Source: an uncultured Bacteroidota bacterium
GTDB lineage: Bacteria; Bacteroidota; Bacteroidia; Chitinophagales; Chitinophagaceae
Reading direction: 5' to 3'
Assembly: GCA_903905685.1 (NCBI GenBank)
Contig: CAIVHI010000182.1
Location: 1 to 7,770, forward strand
Length of the DNA stretch: 7,770 nt
Shown: one piece after another, positions 1-5,107 of the stretch
Numbering within the stretch: position 1 is the stretch's first letter
Layout: the number at the start of each line of letters is the position of its first letter
Position numbers and translations under genes: made by a program
Notes under the pieces: model-generated
What the model saw: the letters and a program-made list of their open reading frames with translations, nothing else
The model's database searches: none
What the model was told of the DNA's origin: nothing

Positions 1-40
1 ATTGAATATTATTCAATATTTTAAATATTAAATTTCAATT
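1..40. repeat. AT-rich overlapping palindromes upstream of the first gene
   Basis: Positions 1-17 read ATTGAATATTATTCAAT, a perfect 8-bp inverted repeat (ATTGAATA / TATTCAAT) around one central base. It overlaps a second inverted repeat, AATATT (15-20) and AATATT (24-29), separated by TTA. TTTCAATT at 33-40 again complements the ATTGAA at the left end. TAAATTTC at 29-36 is one base off the Bacteroidetes -7 consensus TAnnTTTG. The stretch could be an operator, a promoter region, or the end of an upstream structure cut off by the window edge. The symmetry is seen directly; any regulatory role is inferred. Confidence 0.4.
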
Positions 41-142
41 AGCGAATGGGCGCGACTATATGATGGCAGTCGGATTGTCTAACCAATCAAGAATCCGGCT
101 GTTCAGCCATCCCCCGAATCCTCCACCTCTCCCAATACCCAC

Positions 143-174
143 TTTCCCCATCCCCGAAATCCCGCCTATCTTTG
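143..174 (+). promoter_or_regulatory. Candidate Bacteroidetes-type promoter for the cytochrome c/monooxygenase gene
   Basis: TATCTTTG at 167-174 matches the Bacteroidetes -7 consensus TAnnTTTG exactly. A near match to the -33 element (TTTC for TTTG) lies at 143-146, with a 20-bp spacer. Transcription would begin around 181 and leave a leader of about 14 nt before the TTG codon at 195. The spacing from the last G of the -7 box to the start codon (20 nt) is almost the same as in front of rpoN (21 nt). The promoter lies inside the longest open frame, so it argues against translation from the ATG at 60. Confidence 0.45.
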
Positions 175-194
175 CCGGTAAAAAACGACCCGAG

Positions 195-1583
195 TTGCGG
201 TATGTATTCATATTGGTTGTAGTAGGGTGCATCGCGGCCTGCAAGGGGCCCGCAACGGTGAGGGATGCGGTGCCGGAGCATGTCACGTTTACGGAGCATA
301 TTGCGCCCATCTTCAACGACCATTGCAATATCTGTCACCGCAAGGGGGGTAATTCCCACATCCCCATTACGGGCTATGCCGATGCCAAGAGCTATGCCTC
401 AGCCATTGCGTTTGTGGTGAAACGGCGCGAGATGCCGCCCTGGCCGGCCGACCCGGCATATAGCCACTTCCTCGGTGAAAAAGTCCTGACTGCCAAAGAG
501 ATAGCCACCATCACCAAGTGGGTGGACCAAGGTGCCCAACAGGGCCCGCCCGATAAAATGCCGCCCATGCCCAAGTATCCCGAAGGGTCGGACATCGGTA
601 CGCCCGACTTAAGGATACCCGTGCAACCCATCTTGCTGAAGGCCAACAGCACCGACCGCTTCCTGCTGGTAAAGGTGCCCTACGAATTGCCCCGCGATAC
701 GTTTGCCACCGTAATTGAATTTCGTCCCGGGCCGGGGAACATCGTACACCACGTGAACGGCGACTTCGTGAAATACCGCTTTGCCGACAAAAAAGATGTG
801 TTCGCCGGGGCGCGGGCTGTGGATATGCGCGAGGATACCTTAGGCCTCATCAAGGCATTCCAAGCCCTCGGTCTGCCTAATGACGATGGCTCCTACCCGG
901 TGCTCCAAAAGTCGGTGGTGAACTACCTGCCGGGCACCGAAGGGCAGATTTATCCCGACGGCATTGGCGGCTATGTGCTGCCGCGCAAGGGAGCATTCCT
1001 CCTCAACGACCTCCACTACGGCTACACCGGCAAGGACGATATCTTGGACAGCTCCTACATCAACATTTTCTTCGCCAAAACGCCCCCCAATAGGCCGGTG
1101 CTGGAGTTTCAGTTGGGTACCATCGGGGTATCGAAGGTAGAACCCGACATGTTGATTTACCCCAACACCGTGAAACACGTGTTCAGCCGTTTCACCACCC
1201 CCATCGACATCAGCATCCTCACCCTCAATCCCCACATGCACCTGCTGGGCAAGAGCTTTAAAGGCTATGCCGTGAAGCCCGAGGGCGACACCATCCGCCT
1301 GATTTCCATCCCCCGGTGGGATTTTTCCTGGCAGTATTTCTACACCTTCCCCAAGATGGTGAAGGTGCCGCAGGGCAGCACCATATATGCCGAAGGGGTA
1401 TACGACAATACCGCCGACAACCTCCTGAACCCGTTCAGTCCCCCGCAGCTCATTACCGACCAGCGCGGTAGCATGCGCGCTACCGACGAGATGTTCCAAT
1501 TCATCATCACCTACCTGCCTTACCAACTGGGTGATGAAAATATCAGCCTCGACCCGCATCCGAAGCCTGATGCCGGGCATTGA
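195..1583 (+). CDS. Lipoprotein with cytochrome c domain fused to copper type II (PHM-like) monooxygenase core
   Basis: Probable envelope redox enzyme. Residue numbers below count from the in-frame ATG at 60 (507 aa). I prefer the TTG at 195 (residue 46; 462 aa) because it begins directly before a lipoprotein signal peptide, YVFILVVVGCIAAC with lipidated Cys61. The upstream 45 residues are proline-rich and overlap a promoter match. A class I cytochrome c domain follows (about 75-160), with heme motif CNICH at 89-93 and probable axial Met125 in REMPPW. The rest resembles peptidylglycine alpha-hydroxylating and dopamine beta-monooxygenases. His230-His231 and His319 (HYG) fit the CuH site; His392, His394 (HMH) and Met478 fit the CuM site. 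The catalytic core contains no cysteine, unlike the disulfide-rich animal enzymes. In animal enzymes ascorbate supplies electrons; here the attached heme may do so (inference). The substrate is unknown. Domain assignment is confident; the exact start and the reaction are not. Confidence 0.85.
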   Translation: MRYVFILVVVGCIAACKGPATVRDAVPEHVTFTEHIAPIFNDHCNICHRKGGNSHIPITGYADAKSYASAIAFVVKRREMPPWPADPAYSHFLGEKVLTAKEIATITKWVDQGAQQGPPDKMPPMPKYPEGSDIGTPDLRIPVQPILLKANSTDRFLLVKVPYELPRDTFATVIEFRPGPGNIVHHVNGDFVKYRFADKKDVFAGARAVDMREDTLGLIKAFQALGLPNDDGSYPVLQKSVVNYLPGTEGQIYPDGIGGYVLPRKGAFLLNDLHYGYTGKDDILDSSYINIFFAKTPPNRPVLEFQLGTIGVSKVEPDMLIYPNTVKHVFSRFTTPIDISILTLNPHMHLLGKSFKGYAVKPEGDTIRLISIPRWDFSWQYFYTFPKMVKVPQGSTIYAEGVYDNTADNLLNPFSPPQLITDQRGSMRATDEMFQFIITYLPYQLGDENISLDPHPKPDAGH

Positions 1584-1683
1584 TGGCCGCAACGGAGGCT
1601 GGAAACCAAGTGGAGGTGCGCCAAATGTTGAAAATTAACGCTTCGGCACGCCCCGCCATTTCGCTTTTTCCCGGTTTTTTCGA

Positions 1684-1690
1684 TACTTTG
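1684..1690 (+). promoter_or_regulatory. Weak -7-like element before fadN
   Basis: TACTTTG at 1684-1690 resembles the Bacteroidetes -7 box TAnnTTTG but has one base too few between TA and TTTG. It ends 19 nt before the ATG at 1710, close to the spacing seen for the other two promoter candidates in this window. A T-run at 1665-1669 is the only -33-like sequence. The 126-bp gap from the previous gene shows no clear terminator, so fadN might also be reached by read-through. Confidence 0.22.
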
Positions 1691-1709
1691 TGAGGTCAAA
1701 TTTTTCGTC

Positions 1710-4115
1710 ATGAACAGAGTCGTAAGGAAAGTTGCAGTTATTGGGTCGGGTGTAATGGGGTCGAGGATTGCATGCCATTTTGCAGGTATAGGCGTGCAGG
1801 TATTGCTTTTGGATATAGCGAGCGAGATGCCTACCGGCGATGTGGGAAGTGGCGGTGCCGCGGCCCCATTGGCCGTGCGCAACAAAATAGTTAACGATGC
1901 CCTTGCGGCCACCATCAAAAGCAAGCCCTCGGCCGTCTATTTCGAGAAAGCCGCTGCCCGTATCACTACAGGCAACACCACCGACGACATCGCGAAAATT
2001 GCCAATTGCGACTGGGTCATCGAAGTGGTGGTGGAGCGCCTTGATATCAAGAAAATCGTCTTCGACTCTATAGAGAAGCATAGAAAGCCCGGTACGCTGG
2101 TCACCAGCAACACCTCCGGCATACCCATACACCTGATGTGCGAGGGTAGGAGTGATGACTTCCGCAAGCATTTTTGCGGCACCCACTTCTTCAATCCGCC
2201 CCGCTACCTGAGGTTGTTGGAAATCATACCGGCACCCGATACCGCCCCCGAAATCATCACGTTCCTGGCCGACTATGGCGAGCGTTTCCTCGGCAAGACC
2301 ACCGTCATCTGCAAAGACACCCCCGCATTTATTGCCAATAGGGTAGGGGTGTTCGGCTTCATGGCGGTTTTTCAGGCCATGCGAGAGTTGGGTTTGAATG
2401 TGGACGAAGTGGATGCGCTCACCGGCCCGGTGCTGGGTAGGCCGAAGTCGGCCACGTTCCGCACGGGCGATGTAGTCGGGCTCGATACCTTGGTACACGT
2501 GGCCAAGGCCCTCCCCGAGAACGCTCCCGACGACGAAGCCAAGGCCATCTTCAAACTGCCCGACTTCCTCGAAAAAATGGTGGCCAACAAGTGGTTGGGC
2601 GACAAAACGGGTCAGGGCTTCTACAAAAAGACCAAGAACAAGACCGCTGCCGGCAAGCCCGAAATCCTAACGCTCGACCTCGATACCATGGAGTATCGCG
2701 ACAAGAAAAAGGCCAAATTCGCCACCCTCGATACCGCCAAGCAGATAGACGACCTCAAAACGCGCCTGAAGGCGCTGTATGCCGGCACCGACAAGGCTGG
2801 CGAGTTCTACCGCCGTTTCCACCAACTGCTGTTTGCCTATGTCTCCAACCGCATCCCCGGCATATCCGACGAGCTCTACAAGATTGACGATGCCCTGAAG
2901 GCCGGCTTCGGCTGGGAGATAGGCGCCTTCGAAAGCTGGGACGTGATTGGCGTGAAGAAAACGCTGGATGCCATGGCAGCGGCCGGCATGGCCGTGGCCG
3001 ACTGGGTGGGCCAAATGGTGGCCAACGGTTGCCCCACGTTCTACAAAACCGAGAACGGGCAGCGGCTGTATTACGACATCATCACTTGCTGCTACAAGCC
3101 CGTACCGGGCCAAGCGGCGTTCATCATACCCGAGCACATGGACGACCGCATCGTTTGGAAAAACAGTGCATGCCGCCTACACGATATTGGCGACGGGGTG
3201 CTGGCACTGAGCTGGAACACCAAGATGAACTCCATTGGCGGCGAGGTATTGGCGGGCGTCATGAAGTCGGTAAGCATTGCCGAAGAAGGCTACAAAGGGT
3301 TGGTGATTGCCAATAGCGGCGCCAACTTCAGCGCGGGTGCCAATGTGGGACTAATATTCATGTTTGCAGCCGAGCAGGAATATGACGAGCTCGATATGGC
3401 GGTGCGCCAGTTTCAGGCGGCTACCATGAGGCTGCGCTACAGCAGTGTGCCCATAGTGGTGGCACCCCACGGCCTCACGCTGGGTGGCGGCTGCGAAATG
3501 TGCCTCCATGCCGACGGTGTGGTGGCTGCGGCAGAATCGTACATTGGGTTGGTGGAGTTTGGGGTGGGGTTGATACCTGGCGGTGGCGGTACCAAGGAGA
3601 TGGTGGTTCGCGCTGCCGATCGCACCATTAAGGAAGACATAGAGACCAACTACCTGCAGCAATTGTTCATCAATGTGGCCACTGCAAAGGTGTCCACATC
3701 GGCCCACGAGGCATTCTCCAACTTCGTGCTCCGACCGGGTTTCGACCGCATAGCCATCAATCCCGACCGCCGCATAGGCGATGCCAAGCGCGTGGTGCTC
3801 GACCTCTGGGAGCGCGGCTACACGGCCCCCTCCATGCGCACCGACATCAAGGTATTGGGTCGCGGCGGCCTTGGTGGCCTGTTGGCCGGCGTTCACGGCA
3901 TGTGGCGGGGCAAATATATATCCGACTACGACAAGCTGATAGCCGAGAAACTCGCCCACGTCATGTGTGGCGGCGACCTCAGTCAGCCCACGATCGTCAC
4001 CGAGCAATACCTACTCGACCTCGAACGCGAAGCCTTCCTCAGCCTCTGCGGCCAGCGCAAAACCCTAGCGCGGCTACAAAGCATATTGAATACGGGGAAG
4101 GTGTTGAGGAATTGA
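1710..4115 (+). CDS. fadN: Bifunctional 3-hydroxyacyl-CoA dehydrogenase / enoyl-CoA hydratase (FadN type)
   Basis: Cytoplasmic beta-oxidation enzyme. It would hydrate 2-enoyl-CoA and oxidise L-3-hydroxyacyl-CoA to 3-ketoacyl-CoA with NAD+. The 801 residues are close to the length of Bacillus FadN (YusL), with the dehydrogenase first and the crotonase second, the reverse of E. coli FadB. The dehydrogenase has the Rossmann motif GSGVMG at 12-17, an SNTSGIP segment (133-139) with Ser136, catalytic His159 in GTHFFNPP, Glu171 in LLEIIP and the FIANR segment near 207-211. A C-terminal dehydrogenase domain follows to about 305. The crotonase part (about 485-700) has an oxyanion-hole segment FSAGANV (540-546), GGGCE with Glu596, and GLVEF with Glu616 followed by GLIPGGGG; these match the two catalytic glutamates of enoyl-CoA hydratase. 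Both active sites look intact. The ATG at 1710 begins just before the first Rossmann strand. No thiolase or acyl-CoA dehydrogenase follows, although such partners often sit next to this gene in related bacteria. The symbol rests on domain order and length. Confidence 0.93.
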   Translation: MNRVVRKVAVIGSGVMGSRIACHFAGIGVQVLLLDIASEMPTGDVGSGGAAAPLAVRNKIVNDALAATIKSKPSAVYFEKAAARITTGNTTDDIAKIANCDWVIEVVVERLDIKKIVFDSIEKHRKPGTLVTSNTSGIPIHLMCEGRSDDFRKHFCGTHFFNPPRYLRLLEIIPAPDTAPEIITFLADYGERFLGKTTVICKDTPAFIANRVGVFGFMAVFQAMRELGLNVDEVDALTGPVLGRPKSATFRTGDVVGLDTLVHVAKALPENAPDDEAKAIFKLPDFLEKMVANKWLGDKTGQGFYKKTKNKTAAGKPEILTLDLDTMEYRDKKKAKFATLDTAKQIDDLKTRLKALYAGTDKAGEFYRRFHQLLFAYVSNRIPGISDELYKIDDALKAGFGWEIGAFESWDVIGVKKTLDAMAAAGMAVADWVGQMVANGCPTFYKTENGQRLYYDIITCCYKPVPGQAAFIIPEHMDDRIVWKNSACRLHDIGDGVLALSWNTKMNSIGGEVLAGVMKSVSIAEEGYKGLVIANSGANFSAGANVGLIFMFAAEQEYDELDMAVRQFQAATMRLRYSSVPIVVAPHGLTLGGGCEMCLHADGVVAAAESYIGLVEFGVGLIPGGGGTKEMVVRAADRTIKEDIETNYLQQLFINVATAKVSTSAHEAFSNFVLRPGFDRIAINPDRRIGDAKRVVLDLWERGYTAPSMRTDIKVLGRGGLGGLLAGVHGMWRGKYISDYDKLIAEKLAHVMCGGDLSQPTIVTEQYLLDLEREAFLSLCGQRKTLARLQSILNTGKVLRN

Positions 4116-4119
4116 AGAC

Positions 4120-4183
4120 CCGTAAAAATAATCTTGATACGCCGTCAAGGGGTTACGGTTTGTAGAAATTTTATTTTTATTTT
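4120..4183 (+). terminator. Nested hairpin with T-rich tail after fadN
   Basis: Starting 5 bp after the fadN stop, CCGTAA (4120-4125) pairs with TTACGG (4153-4158). Inside it CTTGA (4133-4137) pairs with TCAAG (4145-4149) around a 7-nt loop. A 15-nt T-rich tract, TTTTATTTTTATTTT, lies at 4169-4183. The T tract begins 10 nt after the stem, further than in a textbook intrinsic terminator, so efficiency is uncertain. The position fits termination of fadN transcription. Confidence 0.45.
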
Positions 4184-4195
4184 GGATTGTGGTAC

Positions 4196-4240
4196 TTGGT
4201 TCTACTTTGTAGACAATGGAACCAAAAGCCTTACGGCTTT
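4196..4240. repeat. Two adjacent intergenic hairpins
   Basis: TTGGTTC (4196-4202) pairs perfectly with GAACCAA (4219-4225). As an alternative fold in the same place, TCTAC (4201-4205) pairs with GTAGA (4209-4213) around TTT. Immediately after, AAAGCC (4225-4230) pairs with GGCTTT (4235-4240) around TTAC; the two structures share base 4225. No T tract follows on either strand, so these do not look like plain intrinsic terminators. They could be part of a structured RNA, a decayed dispersed repeat, or a second barrier between the convergent genes. Confidence 0.4.
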
Positions 4241-4241
4241 A

Positions 4242-4383
4242 CGACTTTCGGTATAGAGGAGCGCGCGATAAAATAGAAGGATATATATTTCATGGAAGAC
4301 CGGCAGGTGTTGACGTTGCGGTAGGTAGGGTGCCGTAACTGTGATAGTCGTAACCCGCTCCAAACCACATAATTGCACGCATA
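4242..4383. other. Non-coding stretch between the hairpins, no gene recognised
   Basis: This is the middle of the gap between fadN and the convergent minus-strand gene. It is AT-richer than the flanking genes. A GTAACCC at 4350-4356 is one of four copies of a motif described in the findings. A 71-codon minus-strand frame (4202-4417) crosses it, but its translation has no recognisable motif and its ends lie in the hairpins, so I do not call it a gene. Confidence 0.4.
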
Positions 4384-4427
4384 CAGCCATTTCATGAGTC
4401 CGGCTTTGCCGAAACATAAAATGGCTG
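4384..4427 (-). terminator. Two-level hairpin just past the stop of the minus-strand gene
   Basis: CAGCCATTT (4384-4392) pairs with AAATGGCTG (4419-4427), a perfect 9-bp stem. Its loop contains a second hairpin, CGGC-TTT-GCCG (4401-4411). It lies 22 bp beyond the stop of the minus-strand gene, where a transcription end would be expected. There is no strong T tract on the minus strand, so it may instead be a processing or stability element, or part of an unrecognised structured RNA. Confidence 0.4.
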
Positions 4428-4449
4428 AAATTCGATAGCGACTTGCAAA

Positions 4450-4821
4450 CTATATCTTCACGGTAAATGCTTTCCGGCTTTTGTTCTTGTGCACTATGGT
4501 TACAAAATAGAGGTCGTTGGGGAGGTTGCCGAGTTTGAATTCGTTCCTCTCGGGGCTTATGACGGCTTGGTTGATTGTTTCGCCGGCGGAATTGGTGAGG
4601 ATGACGTAGGCTTTGTTTTTTTCTTCGGGCAAACCGGTAAATATCGCCTTTCTGTCTTTTATGGTCATTTCAACCTTGGCAAATTCGTTGGCCGTTACGT
4701 TCATCGATGTCGGCATGCCGGTGCCGGTTTCTGTTTTCGATTGGTCGCTGTTGGATGGCGTTTGGGCGTTGGTAAGGCCGGCTGCTGTTAGCAAGGCGCA
4801 AGAAAGGATGAACTTTTTCAT
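4450..4821 (-). CDS. Small exported protein with beta-rich, T9SS sorting-domain-like C-terminus
   Basis: Protein of 123 aa with unknown function. Residues 1-19 (MKKFILSCALLTAAGLTNA) form a clear Sec signal peptide with signal peptidase I cleavage before Gln20, which also supports the start. Residues 20-45 are a Ser/Thr/Asn-rich, probably disordered linker. Residues about 48-123 alternate polar and hydrophobic residues as in beta strands: AYVILTNSAGETINQAV, then LGNLPNDLYFVTIV, ending in AFTVKI. The order strand, N-x-x-G turn, strand, then L-x-x-x-x-Y-x-V and a basic C-terminal strand resembles type IX secretion C-terminal sorting domains. The usual YPNP-like opening is missing and there is no cargo domain before it. 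It may be a truncated cargo remnant, a small domain-only secreted protein, or an unrelated beta-sandwich. The gene stands alone, convergent with fadN and divergent from rpoN. A poor -7-like sequence, TAATCTGC on the minus strand near 4844-4851, lies about 21 nt upstream. Confidence 0.75.
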   Translation of the reverse strand: MKKFILSCALLTAAGLTNAQTPSNSDQSKTETGTGMPTSMNVTANEFAKVEMTIKDRKAIFTGLPEEKNKAYVILTNSAGETINQAVISPERNEFKLGNLPNDLYFVTIVHKNKSRKAFTVKI

Positions 4822-5031
4822 GTTTTATCGTTTTTGTTGGTACGCAGATTATGACGCGCATAGTAGTTAAAGGGTTACAGCTTTTTTCAATAATTTTTCT
4901 AAAGCCTCGGGTTTTCCTTTTGCATCTTGCGTTACAATCATGAATCACTTCCGCGACCATCCCGCAGTTCGGCGGCCATACCGGCAAATTACCCGTAACC
5001 CGTTCTCATATGTTGGCAATGGCTTAAAATC

Positions 5032-5057
5032 GGGCGTCCCTGCGTTCCATAACGCCC
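5032..5057. repeat. Inverted repeat just upstream of the rpoN promoter
   Basis: GGGCGT (5032-5037) is the exact complement of ACGCCC (5052-5057), with 14 bases between. The right arm falls where the -33 element of the rpoN promoter would be expected. It could therefore be an operator or a terminator-like barrier against upstream transcription. The remainder of the gap at 4822-5031 shows no gene. Confidence 0.3.
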
Positions 5058-5078
5058 TGAGGTTTGCCCATAAATCTC

Positions 5079-5086
5079 TAAATTTG
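5079..5086 (+). promoter_or_regulatory. Candidate -7 promoter element for rpoN-lpxK
   Basis: TAAATTTG at 5079-5086 matches TAnnTTTG perfectly and ends 21 nt before the rpoN ATG, predicting a leader of about 15 nt. The only exact TTTG upstream (5063-5066) is 12 bp away, too close for the usual spacing near 19-20 bp. The -33 element is therefore weak or supplied by a regulator; the inverted repeat at 5032-5057 overlaps the expected place. Confidence 0.45.
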
Positions 5087-5107
5087 CCGTAGTGCAAACC
5101 CGGTTCC

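Noticed and set aside
840..1592. 250-codon open frame on the minus strand across the monooxygenase gene
   Set aside because: It lies wholly antisense to a gene with clear catalytic motifs, and its translation shows no family motif; the open frame follows from the codon use of the real gene.
1635..2498. 287-codon minus-strand frame over the start of fadN
   Set aside because: It is antisense to the Rossmann domain of fadN, which is unmistakable, and its translation shows no recognisable domain.
4306..4319. Possible sigma-54 (-24/-12) promoter, GG-N10-GC
   Set aside because: Only the GG and TTGC agree; the rest of the -24 element (TGGCAC) does not match and no gene lies suitably downstream on the plus strand.
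4202..4417. 71-codon minus-strand frame in the intergenic region
   Set aside because: It has no signal peptide or known motif, and both ends sit inside inverted repeats. I considered a decayed transposase fragment but could not support it.
4489..4791. 100-codon plus-strand frame opposite the small exported protein
   Set aside because: The minus-strand reading has a textbook signal peptide and beta-strand pattern; the plus reading is a Gly/Val/Phe-rich shadow.
4116..5107. CRISPR array, tRNA or insertion sequence in the gap regions
   Set aside because: No evenly spaced direct repeats, no tRNA-like arms with a CCA-type end, and no transposase motif with paired terminal repeats were found.
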